Shown here in pieces: positions 1 to 6,746 of a stretch of 22,923 bases of DNA. The notes below the pieces were generated by a model. The model ran no database searches. It had not been told where the DNA came from and was given only the letters and a program-made list of their open reading frames with translations. The stretch lies in contig CAJUEZ010000029.1 in NCBI GenBank assembly GCA_910585485.1, positions 1 through 22,923 on the forward strand, given 5' to 3'. Position numbers and translations under genes: made by a program. Position 1 is the first letter of the stretch, and each line of letters begins with the position of its first letter. The stretch is from an uncultured Clostridia bacterium. Its GTDB lineage: Bacteria > Bacillota > Clostridia > UBA1381.

Positions 1-70
1 AACACTTAAATTTTTGCACCATTTTGACTTTACACAAAATATGAAAAAGCCTCAAGCCCCGCCGTTTTAA

Positions 71-385
71 TTAGTTAATGCAGTAGTCATACAATGCTTT
101 TTTAATGTAATGATATTCTTTTCTGATTTCAGCAATAGTTTCAATACATTCAGGATTGTTCTTTCTTGCAACTCTTGAAATTTGGTCAAGGTTATTTTTT
201 ATATAACGCAATTCCCTTAAAACTTTCAAAGTTTCAGGAGATGGTTTCTCTTTTAACTTTTCTAAATTAAGTAATCGTCTAGTAACTCTTGAACCATCCA
301 TACCTGTAAATTCTTTTAATTCCTGAAGCTTGTTATATTCTTCATCGGTCAATCTGACTACAACACGATTTTGTCTTTTTCTCAT
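71..385 (-). CDS. mobC: MobC-like relaxosome accessory protein
   Basis: Predicted 104-aa mobilisation accessory protein that would bind the transfer origin and help the relaxase nick it. The N-terminus (MRKRQNRVVVRLTDEEY) looks like a ribbon-helix-helix DNA-binding arm. The C-terminal half (LRYIKNNLDQISRVARKNN) matches the MobC pattern of a helix containing NL-QIS-A. I chose the ATG at 383-385: a perfect AGGAGG at 394-399 lies 8 nt upstream, whereas the in-frame GTG (392-394) and ATG (389-391) are too close to it. No relaxase start is visible in the 70 bases that remain before the window edge. The family assignment is by eye from sequence pattern. Confidence 0.75.
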   Translation of the reverse strand: MRKRQNRVVVRLTDEEYNKLQELKEFTGMDGSRVTRRLLNLEKLKEKPSPETLKVLRELRYIKNNLDQISRVARKNNPECIETIAEIRKEYHYIKKALYDYCIN

Positions 386-420
386 TGACATCACCTCCTC
401 TCGTTGAAATACGCTTTATG

Positions 421-534
421 CGTGGGGTTTTAGGGGAGTTATCCCCAAACAAGTATGCGTTTGTATGGACAAATGCTATGCTTGTCACTTATGCAATCAA
501 AGATTGCAAACACCTATATTGATGTCAATGACAT
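421..534. other. candidate oriT / mob leader with three hairpins
   Basis: The 360-base gap upstream of mobC contains a cluster of inverted repeats: GGGGA-GTTA-TCCCC (433-446), GCAATC-AAA-GATTGC (493-507) and ATGTCA-A-TGACAT (522-534). Transfer origins of MobC-type elements usually lie just upstream of mobC and contain such short hairpins, so this is the best oriT candidate in the window. I cannot point to a nic site. From about 570 to 746 the gap is AT-rich and shows nothing I can name. Confidence 0.35.
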
Positions 535-556
535 TTTTCAAATGTTTCAAGTTCAT
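497..556 (-). CDS. possible 19-aa leader peptide upstream of mobC
   Basis: A short ORF with a strong ribosome site (AAAGGTGGTG directly before ATG at 554-556; a TTG two codons later at 548-550 has the better 8-nt spacing). It encodes MNLKHLKNVIDINIGVCNL and stops at 497-499, inside the GCAATC/GATTGC hairpin. It could be a leader peptide coupling translation to the hairpins upstream of mobC, or the end of a decayed gene. No family is recognised. Confidence 0.2.
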   Translation of the reverse strand: MNLKHLKNVIDINIGVCNL

Positions 557-746
557 CACCACCTTTCCATCAGCTATATACAGTTAATTAAACTGCTTAG
601 AATGACAAAAATTTAATTCCTATTTAAAACCTCTTTTTACATATAAATCATACGATAAAATTTTTTAAATTCGGGTTTTTAGAAGCAGATTTATATAAAG
701 AAAATTTTTCATATTTTAATATATTTTTTTATCTGTTTAACATATT

Positions 747-1151
747 TTAACCATCAAGGCTATCTAAAAGTTCCCAATCAATATCATCTTTATCTATATT
801 ATCGCCGAATTGAGGAGTTGTCCCTAAAGATGCTGTATTTCCTCCATTATTGGTATTTACCGTAAAGGTAGCAATAAGAGAAATCATAAACGATGGAAGG
901 TTAATTCTCAGTTCTTCTTGCAATTTTGAAAGAATATCTGCTATAAATTCATTTTCCTTTTCTCTTGTTTCAAAATAAGGGTCTCTTTCTGTCTGTTCAA
1001 TAATTTCAGCATATTTAAGCAAAGCATTTGTTATTATGTCTGCATAAGTTGATTTTGTTTCTTGTCGTTTGTTCTTTAGAAAATCAACAGCTTTCATATG
1101 CGATGGGTTATCTTCTTTAAATTGAACATAAATATTTTTATTTTCACTCAA
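747..1151 (-). CDS. ParR-like plasmid segregation DNA-binding protein
   Basis: A 134-aa acidic-tailed protein. The N-terminal stretch (KEDNPSHMKAVDFLKNKRQ, then a helix with IITNALLKYAE) resembles the ribbon-helix-helix arm of ParR/StbB centromere-binding proteins, which have the pattern D-P-x-H-x-x-A-x-x-F/Y-L followed by a helix ending A-L-x-x-Y. The C-terminus ends DIDWELLDSLDG; in ParR proteins the C-terminal tail contacts the ParM filament. The start is TTG (1149-1151), 9 nt after AAAGGAG; no better ATG exists. No parM partner is visible in the window, so a segregation role is inferred from the N-terminus and the plasmid-like neighbours. Confidence 0.45.
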   Translation of the reverse strand: MSENKNIYVQFKEDNPSHMKAVDFLKNKRQETKSTYADIITNALLKYAEIIEQTERDPYFETREKENEFIADILSKLQEELRINLPSFMISLIATFTVNTNNGGNTASLGTTPQFGDNIDKDDIDWELLDSLDG

Positions 1152-1170
1152 CTTTCAAATCTCCTTTCCA

Positions 1171-1205
1171 TAAAAAATACTCCACTCGTAATGAAGTGAA
1201 GTATT
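1171..1205 (-). terminator. terminator after the secreted repeat protein gene
   Basis: On the minus strand AATACTTCACTTC pairs with GAGTGGAGTATT (two G-T wobbles, 5-nt loop) and is followed by a run of T. It lies between the secreted protein gene and the ParR-like gene and should separate their transcripts. Confidence 0.6.
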
Positions 1206-1215
1206 ATATAAAATA

Positions 1216-1713
1216 TTATTTTTTTCTTGCTTTAAGACTCATTAAATATTCAAGCCTTGCATTTTGCTCAATCCATAATTTCGTTACCGGAGCTTCAACA
1301 GTTCCGCTTGTTGTTTCAAGTATAACGGAGTTATCTGTAACAGTTCTGCTGATAACATTGTTTTCGATTTGCTTTGGAGTTCCGTCATCAATCCATTTAG
1401 CATATACAACGATATTTTCTGTCAGGACAACATTTTTAACCTGATTATGTTTCGTGCGAGGGTCGGAATACCATCCGTCAAATATGTAACCCGATTTTGT
1501 CGGCACATACTTTGTAACATCAATTTCAGTTCCCGTAGTAGCTTCTACCGCTTTAATAAACGAGCCACCATCTGTTGCAAATGTAAGGTATCTGTTTGCG
1601 TGTGCGAAATTGTAATAGCCTATGGGATAAGGGTAATCTTTAGCATAAGCGGCGGTTGTACCAAGACTTAAAATACCTACAAAAATTAAAGCAAAAATTT
1701 TCTTGAATTTCAT
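1216..1713 (-). CDS. secreted protein with one InlB-type B-repeat
   Basis: A 165-aa exported protein. Residues 1-24 form a clear signal peptide (KFKK, then a hydrophobic core, ending TTAAYA before Lys25). Residues about 43-107 match one Listeria-Bacteroides (InlB B-repeat, Flg_new) domain: a strand rich in F/T/G, then P-T-K-x-G-Y-x-F-x-G-W-Y, then V-x-x-x-x-x-V-Y-A-K-W. The remaining 58 residues are charged and unassigned; there is no LPXTG sorting signal or C-terminal membrane anchor, so release or loose wall association is likely. I chose the second ATG (1711-1713), 8 nt after AAGGA; the first ATG (1717-1719) is only 2 nt away. It is probable cargo of the surrounding element, of unknown function. 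Confidence 0.7.
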   Translation of the reverse strand: MKFKKIFALIFVGILSLGTTAAYAKDYPYPIGYYNFAHANRYLTFATDGGSFIKAVEATTGTEIDVTKYVPTKSGYIFDGWYSDPRTKHNQVKNVVLTENIVVYAKWIDDGTPKQIENNVISRTVTDNSVILETTSGTVEAPVTKLWIEQNARLEYLMSLKARKK

Positions 1714-1780
1714 ATCCATCGTCCTTTCTGATTTTTATAAATTTTATGGGATACAAGAATATAAAAGTAATTTTGAGTTA

Positions 1781-1824
1781 TACCCTCGTTATACCCTAAA
1801 TTGATTTTGATTTAGGGTATAACG
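1781..1824. repeat. 15-bp perfect hairpin with repeated TATACCCT
   Basis: CGTTATACCCTAAAT (1787-1801) is perfectly complementary to ATTTAGGGTATAACG (1810-1824) across an 8-nt loop. A further TACCCT copy precedes it (1781-1786, within GTTATACCCT). The plus strand continues GGATTTTTTATTT, so it would work as a terminator for plus-strand transcription, although no plus-strand gene ends here. On the minus strand it lies 12 nt past the tnpV stop. It is either a bidirectional terminator or a protein-binding inverted repeat of the element. Confidence 0.5.
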
Positions 1825-1835
1825 GGATTTTTTAT

Positions 1836-2210
1836 TTATGCGTAAACATAATCGTTTAGCACAGTTTCTTCAGCAGAGTGGCGTATATTTTCCATTTTAC
1901 CCACCCAAGATAAATGATTTGATGCTTTCAAAGCTTCGTCAACGCCTTGTGCTTTTGCCATTTTATCAACCAAGTCAGCAACTTGTTGTTTTGCAGTTTG
2001 GTCGATTTCATATAAATGCCCGTTCAAAGTTCCGTCCATCAGCATTGTATTATATAAGTAATTACGATGCTTCTTTAAAAAAGTTTCACGAAGCAATCCA
2101 TATTTTCCAATAGGTTTGTTTTCGGGAAGCTCAATTATGGGATAATAATAATCCCCCCTCAGTTCGTACTCAAACCCATTTTCAGAAATTCTTTTTGGTA
2201 ATGTTGTCAT
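1836..2210 (-). CDS. tnpV: TnpV-family transposon protein
   Basis: A 124-aa protein of the TnpV family, named from Tn4451-type clostridial transposons and common in clostridial integrative elements; its biochemical role is not settled. Recognition points are D-Y-Y-Y-P-I-I-E-L-P-E, then P-I-G-K-Y-G-L-L-R-x-x-F-L, then Y-N-T-M-L-x-x-G-x-L-N-x-H-L-x-x-I-D. The start is the ATG at 2208-2210, 8 nt after AGGAGG; an in-frame upstream extension has no ribosome site. A diverged paralogue lies at 14100-14480 on the other strand, in a different element. Confidence 0.8.
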   Translation of the reverse strand: MTTLPKRISENGFEYELRGDYYYPIIELPENKPIGKYGLLRETFLKKHRNYLYNTMLMDGTLNGHLYEIDQTAKQQVADLVDKMAKAQGVDEALKASNHLSWVGKMENIRHSAEETVLNDYVYA

Positions 2211-2274
2211 TTTAAAATCCTCCTTTTCGTTTCTTGATTTAATTATAAATTGATAGTAGAAAATAATCAAAAAA

Positions 2275-3192
2275 TTATCTTTCGTGTGATTGTTGCCGTT
2301 TTCTATACCATCCCTGAATTAGCTTTAAAACAGTTTCTTCAATTTGTTCTTTTGTATAACTTTTAGGGAAGTATCGGTTGATTTTATCTTCGCTGATTGT
2401 AACTTTTCGCTTTGGAGATTTTTCCTCCTGCATAATAGACTCTATTACTGCCGGAGATAACTTTCCCTCTTTTGAAAAGTTATGTATCTTTATAGCCTGA
2501 GCGATAGAGGGTGCAGTAGCTTCAGCATCAATAACCTCCATAACCTGAGCTTGTTCCTTTGAGCCAAGATAAGACAGTTCTACAGCGGCGGTCATTGCAA
2601 TTTGTTTTTCATCAACCATAGTTAGCAACGGGTCAATAAGATTTGTCAGGCGAATATATCGCTGAACTTGTCTTGCACTGTCATCGGTATTTTCAGCAAC
2701 AAGTTTGTCCGACCTTACGCCAATTAAATGTGTGCCAACTTGGCACACATTTTCATCAACAACAGTGCTGACAACTTTTCCATCAAGATTACGCATTTTT
2801 TACTTTGTCGGTCTGCCTACTTTACGCTTAATTGCTTCAAGCTTCATTTGATATGCAAAGGCTTTCTCACTCGGCAATATGTTTTCTCTGTTTAAATTGC
2901 TATCTACCACTAAAATCACCGCCGTATCATCATCAATATCTTTTACTATGACGGGAGCTTGTTCAAGCTGCAATATCTCACACGCTTTAGCTCTGCGATG
3001 CCCTGATATAATTTCATATCCGCCATCTTTATGCGGTCTTGCAATTATAGGAGAAACAACTCCGTTTTCCTTTATGCTTTCCACAAGCTCGTCCATTTCT
3101 TCGTCAATACGCACCTTAAAAGGATGTTCCTCAAAAGGCTTCAACTCATTTACATTCAAATATTTAATTTCTTCTGTCATTTTTTTAGTCAT
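2275..3192 (-). pseudogene. parB: parB-like partition protein, split by in-frame TAA
   Basis: ParB-type chromosome/plasmid partition protein. Part one (130 residues from ATG 3190-3192) holds the ParB/Srx nucleotide-binding domain, including NGVVSPIIARP and the G-H-R-R-A-K-A box at residues 64-70. A TAA at 2800-2802 then interrupts the frame straight after GRPTK. The same reading frame resumes at once: AAA, then ATG at 2794-2796, and 173 residues including the helix-turn-helix region (SARQVQRYIRLTNLI). The joined length, about 305 residues, is normal for the family. This fits one point mutation, not a frameshift. Termination-reinitiation across TAA-AAA-ATG could still give two chains, though no ribosome site precedes the second ATG. 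Its ribosome site (AGGTGG) lies in the last codons of repA, so the two genes are translationally coupled. No parA is visible. Confidence 0.8.
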
Positions 3193-3197
3193 AAATT

Positions 3198-4103
3198 TTA
3201 CCACCTTTCATTGTGTGCCATATCGTGCTTAACTTTTGCCGAGTACCAATTATCAGCGGTTTCATAAGAACGATATATTGTAGTAATTAAAAATGCTCGT
3301 ATATTACGGACATCAGAAGTGTTTTCTTGTAATGCAAAATTGATATATGCAATGTGCATACTGTTTATTTTTAAAAATCTGCTTTTGACCGCTTCTTGCG
3401 GTACATTTTGTTTGTTAATACGGATATATTGCTCTTTGCTACATACCACATCAACCATAATAGCGACTATTTCATCAAGCCACTCCTTTGAAAAGCGTTC
3501 ACACATAATGTCATACTCAATATTTTCTTTGATAATTTCTTCGTATGTATTATGTTCTTCAATCCAATCCATCGCATCAGGCTTGCTGATAGGATATGAT
3601 ATGTTAATATCAGTATTATTAAAATCTGTTTTATTTATATAAGTCTTATTACTTGTCGAATTTCCGCAGTCTTGATTTTTGATTTTCAGCATTTCAGAAT
3701 TTCGATTTTCAGTAGTCTGCAATTCTGTTTTTCGGGATACATCTGTAATAAACTTTTTTAAATAAATTACTGTTGGCTTGCCCTGACCTTGTTTCTTTCT
3801 CTAAATAAGTCCGCAGCCTTTTTCATCATCCAATTCAAAAAGCAATTTGTTAGCTTTTTCACTTCCGCAAGAAAGCTGTTCCGATATGTCATTTATCGTA
3901 AAGTAAATATATGCTCTGCCGTTTTCATCAAACCAACCATTCATTACAGACAAACTCATTCTGTCGAGCATAAGTCCGTAAAGTAATTTTGCACCTATGG
4001 AAACATCTTTAAATTCAGGTGCAGAAAATAATAGTTTTGGTATCTTAAAAAAGGCAATTTGCTCGGCTTCTTTGCCGTAAAAGTAATCTGTTTGTATTTT
4101 CAC
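3198..4103 (-). pseudogene. repA: RepA_N replication initiator, split by in-frame TAG
   Basis: Replication initiator of the RepA_N type used by Gram-positive plasmids and plasmid-like integrative elements. The N-terminal 100 residues (from GTG 4101-4103, with AAGGAG upstream) carry the family start: DYFYGKEAEQIAFFKIPKLL, then GAKLLYGLMLDRMSLS, then winged-helix residues and the end D-D-E-K-G-C-G-L-I. The next codon is TAG (3801-3803), where the family usually has Glu (GLIERxxQGxGKP). After the stop the same frame continues RKKQGQGKPTVIYLKKF and on to the C-terminal domain (EWLDEIVAIMVDVVCSK, then VKSRFLKINSMHIAYINFAL). Total length about 300 codons is normal. A GAG-to-TAG or similar single change explains it. 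TAG also ends hsdS in this window, so it appears to be an ordinary stop here. Confidence 0.85.
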
Positions 4104-4137
4104 TGTTTTTCATCTCCTTAATCACAAATTTGGGTAC

Positions 4138-4164
4138 AAAAAAAAGACGCTAAAATAGCGTCTT
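4138..4164 (-). terminator. intrinsic terminator in the repA leader
   Basis: On the minus strand AAGACGCTA pairs with TAGCGTCTT (loop TTT) and is followed by eight T. It sits about 20 nt upstream of the repA ribosome site, so transcripts from further upstream must pass it to express repA. Such a position suits attenuation or countertranscript control of an initiator gene. Confidence 0.6.
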
Positions 4165-4217
4165 AATGCGGTTTACAAGGGTTTTTGCAACGGTTTATTC
4201 ATTTTTATTACATAGTT

Positions 4218-4311
4218 GATTGCGAAGCAATCGCTTGTAACAAGAAAGTGTACATTAATCACTAAATTTCAGCGATGCTGAAATTTAGTATTTCTAATCA
4301 AACACTTTCTT
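4218..4311. repeat. cluster of perfect palindromes at the element edge
   Basis: Three inverted repeats lie within 94 bases: GATTGC-GAA-GCAATC (4218-4232); an outer pair AAGAAAGTGT (4242-4251) / ACACTTTCTT (4302-4311); and inside it a perfect 13-bp stem ACTAAATTTCAGC (4261-4273) / GCTGAAATTTAGT (4277-4289) with loop GAT. They lie between repA and the cotJC remnant. Candidate roles are a replication origin, a recombinase-binding terminus of the element, or a small non-autonomous element bounded by the outer pair. Confidence 0.6.
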
Positions 4312-4332
4312 ATTTTTTTGTGATTTTGTTGA

Positions 4333-4554
4333 GAATACGCAGTCGTAGCAGAACAGAAGGCAAGAGCAGTATATGACAATATTCTGAGATTGTCAGATGA
4401 CCCCGATGTCAACGAAGTAATTAAATTCCTCCGACAAAGAGAAATCGTGCATTTCCAAAGATTTGGTGAAGCGTTAGATAAGCTGCAAAGTGATTTAAAG
4501 CACAAAAAAGTATATGGAACAGGAATGAAAAAGGACTGCGGATGCGGTAGATAA
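4333..4554 (+). pseudogene. cotJC: cotJC spore-coat protein (Mn-catalase family), 3' fragment
   Basis: An open frame with no start codon encodes the last 73 residues of a CotJC-type manganese-catalase-like spore coat protein: VVAEQKARAVYDN, then LSDDPDV, then FLRQREIVHFQRFGEAL. The glutamate and histidine in REIVH belong to the di-metal site region of this family. A TGA (4330-4332) immediately precedes GAA-TAC-GCA, and the homology begins there, so about the first two-thirds of the gene is missing. The edge of the repA/parB element coincides with the break, so insertion into cotJC, or a deletion ending in it, is inferred. The C-terminus ends in C-G-C-G-R and is followed by an intact terminator, so the 3' side is native. 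Confidence 0.8.
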
Positions 4555-4562
4555 TCAAGCAG

Positions 4563-4598
4563 AACAGCGGAACATATTTTAATTGTTCCGCTGTTTTT
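4563..4598 (+). terminator. terminator of cotJC
   Basis: AACAGCGGAACA (4563-4574) pairs perfectly with TGTTCCGCTGTT (4584-4595), followed by TTTTT. It begins 9 nt after the cotJC stop codon. Confidence 0.85.
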
Positions 4599-4646
4599 GT
4601 GAGATAATCGGATAATATTGAAATCAATGCTATTATATATTATATA

Positions 4647-4697
4647 GAGTATGTCACAGGTGAAATCTTATCAGTCGATGGAGAGGCAAAAATCTGA
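4647..4697 (+). pseudogene. possible C-terminal scrap of a short-chain dehydrogenase
   Basis: Sixteen codons reading EYVTGEILSVDGEAKI then TGA. The pattern Y-V/I-T-G-x-x-L-x-V-D-G is the usual C-terminal signature of FabG-like short-chain dehydrogenases. Nothing recognisable precedes it, so at most a gene tail survives. A chance match is quite possible. Confidence 0.2.
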
Positions 4698-4731
4698 TTT
4701 AACCCGACTATTTACACAATTCTCAAAAACA

Positions 4732-4759
4732 AAAACGGCTTTGAAATCAAAGCCGTTTT
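4732..4759 (-). terminator. terminator of asnB (bidirectional)
   Basis: AAAACGGCTTTGA and TCAAAGCCGTTTT form a perfect 13-bp stem with a 2-nt loop and T-rich flanks on both strands. It lies 15 nt beyond the asnB stop. Confidence 0.85.
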
Positions 4760-4773
4760 ATTCTTTTTTACAT

Positions 4774-6624
4774 CTACACTATTTTTACATTATAATCTTT
4801 TAAAAGATAATTCATCTGCAAAATATACCCTATAAACTGAGGTCCTGCCATAAGCTGACCAAAAAATGGCTTACCGTAATCTGATGAACCGTTCAACAGC
4901 GCGGATAATTTTTCTTTATCGCAAAGAGCAAGTATAGGCGCGTTCGGGTCTGCAATAACCCCCTCAAGCAATGTTTTAGCCGCCTCCTCATAATGCGGGT
5001 TATGCGTTTTAGGATATGGACTTTTACGTCTTAACCGCACGTCTTCAGGCAGTATGCCCTTCGCCGCCTCACGCAATATATTTTTCGAAACATTATCTTT
5101 ATTTTTCATATGCCACGGAATATTCCACACATACTCCACAAGACGATGGTCACAAAACGGTACTCTTACCTCAAGTCCGCTCGCCATACTCATTCTGTCT
5201 TTTCTGTCAAGCAGATTTGTCATAAACCAATTTATATTCAAATAAGAAATTTCTCTTCGGCGTTTCTCCTCCTCGTTATCACCGTTAAAAACAGGCACTT
5301 CCGCAATGCTTTCCTCATACCTCATGCGTGAATACCCGTCAAGGTCAAGAGTGTCACGCACGCTGTCAAGCAAAATATTATTCCTCAATGACAAATCATA
5401 ACACCACGGAAATGCCGCGGTTTCAAAAGCTTTCTTTTCTCTGAACCACGGGTATCCGCCAAAAATTTCATCAGAACATTCGCCCGACAAAACCACAGTG
5501 TGATTTTTCTTTACCTCGCGGCAAAAATATAAAAGCGACGCGTCCACATCTGCCATTCCCGGCAAATCCTTAGCCAAAAGCGCTTCCTCCAAAAGTTCTG
5601 TAAGCTTATCATTGGGACACATTAAATATGTATGATTTGTGTCAAATTCCTCAACCATCCTCGGAACCCATTTTGTATCACTGTCCGGCTGAAAATGCGA
5701 TGATTTAAAATATTTGCTATTATCCTCATAATCAAAAGAATAAGTAGATAGTCTCTCTCCTTTTCTCTTTTTCTCAATCGCTCCTATAGCTGTTATTATA
5801 CTGGAGTCAAGTCCGCCTGAAAGGAAAGTGGCTATTGGCACATCAGAAATAAGCTGCCTTCTTACCGAGTCATAAACAAGCGAACGAACCTTTTCTATAG
5901 TCTCTTCATAACTATCACTGTGTTCATGACTTTGAAGAGACCAATACCTCGTAGTTGTTATGCCATATCTGTTTATTATCATATATCGTCCCGGACGAAG
6001 TTCCTCAATGTCCTTAAAAACTCCTACACCCTGAGTTCTTGCGGGACTTAGAGCGAACAACTCACAAAGACCTGTTTTATCCAACACAGGGTCTATTCCC
6101 GGATATTCAAACAGTGACTTTAATTCCGAGGCAAAAACTACAGTATCATCTTTATGAGTATAAAAAAGCGGCTTTACACCAAATCTGTCCCTGCACACAA
6201 ACACTCTTTGGCGCATTGAATCCCATATTGCAAAACTATATATTCCATTCAGCATTTGAGCGCATTTTTCACCGTAATGTATGTACGCGTATAAAAGCAC
6301 CTCCGTATCAGAAGCGGTTGTAAACTCATAACCGTATGACAACAAATCATTTCTCAAATCATCTGTATTATACAATTCTCCATTATATGTAATTACAAAC
6401 TCATGTCCCTCGACTGTACGCTTCATAGGCTGCAAACCGTTTTCAACATCAATAACCGCAAGTCTGCTATGCGCGAATACGGCATGCTCCCCTACCCACT
6501 CATCCCAGGAATCAGGTCCTCTGTGGCGCAGTTTTTCCGCCATGCGATGTGCTATTGATAAGTTTTCTCCTTCGTTTCTGACAAGGTTTGTCTTAAAATT
6601 TATAAACCCACATATTCCGCACAT
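4774..6624 (-). CDS. asnB: asparagine synthetase B (glutamine-hydrolysing)
   Basis: Converts aspartate, glutamine and ATP to asparagine, glutamate, AMP and PPi in the cytoplasm. The 616-aa protein has a class II glutamine amidotransferase domain (residues 2 to about 210) with the N-terminal Cys2 nucleophile of MCGICGF, the RHRGPDS loop (34-40), a Y-N-G-E-L-Y-N glutamine-binding segment (80-86) and DRFGVKPLFY (146-155). The synthetase domain follows, with the PP-motif SGGLDSS at 269-275 and GLEVRVPFCDHRLVEYVW near the end. The start must be the ATG at 6622-6624: it places Cys directly after Met and is 8 nt from AAGGAGG, while the ATG two codons earlier is only 2 nt from it. It has its own promoter and terminator. 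Confidence 0.95.
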   Translation of the reverse strand: MCGICGFINFKTNLVRNEGENLSIAHRMAEKLRHRGPDSWDEWVGEHAVFAHSRLAVIDVENGLQPMKRTVEGHEFVITYNGELYNTDDLRNDLLSYGYEFTTASDTEVLLYAYIHYGEKCAQMLNGIYSFAIWDSMRQRVFVCRDRFGVKPLFYTHKDDTVVFASELKSLFEYPGIDPVLDKTGLCELFALSPARTQGVGVFKDIEELRPGRYMIINRYGITTTRYWSLQSHEHSDSYEETIEKVRSLVYDSVRRQLISDVPIATFLSGGLDSSIITAIGAIEKKRKGERLSTYSFDYEDNSKYFKSSHFQPDSDTKWVPRMVEEFDTNHTYLMCPNDKLTELLEEALLAKDLPGMADVDASLLYFCREVKKNHTVVLSGECSDEIFGGYPWFREKKAFETAAFPWCYDLSLRNNILLDSVRDTLDLDGYSRMRYEESIAEVPVFNGDNEEEKRRREISYLNINWFMTNLLDRKDRMSMASGLEVRVPFCDHRLVEYVWNIPWHMKNKDNVSKNILREAAKGILPEDVRLRRKSPYPKTHNPHYEEAAKTLLEGVIADPNAPILALCDKEKLSALLNGSSDYGKPFFGQLMAGPQFIGYILQMNYLLKDYNVKIV

Positions 6625-6654
6625 TTCCATATCCTCCTTATTCTATTATGATGT

Positions 6655-6683
6655 ATTATATGCGAAAAAACAATAAATGTGAA
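6655..6683 (-). promoter_or_regulatory. asnB promoter
   Basis: On the minus strand TTCACA (6678-6683), a 17-nt spacer and TATAAT (6655-6660): five of six and six of six matches to the vegetative sigma consensus, about 30 nt upstream of the asnB start codon. Confidence 0.75.
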
Positions 6684-6698
6684 TTTATTATTTACAAA

Positions 6699-6730
6699 AA
6701 AACGGATATTGTTTGAGCAATATCCGTTTT
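6699..6730 (-). terminator. terminator of galE
   Basis: AAAACGGATATTG and CAATATCCGTTTT form a perfect 13-bp stem with a 6-nt loop, followed by a T run on the minus strand. It lies 16 nt after the galE stop and separates galE from asnB. Confidence 0.85.
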
Positions 6731-6746
6731 CATATGTTTTAAAAAA

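Noticed and set aside
3801..3803. Reassigned or generally suppressed TAG codon
   Set aside because: hsdS in the same window ends in TAG with the next gene starting 2 nt later, and parB is broken by a different stop (TAA), so decay is the simpler reading.
4269..4505. Minus-strand 78-aa ORF
   Set aside because: It is antisense to the cotJC remnant, which matches a known protein family; the ORF itself shows no family pattern.
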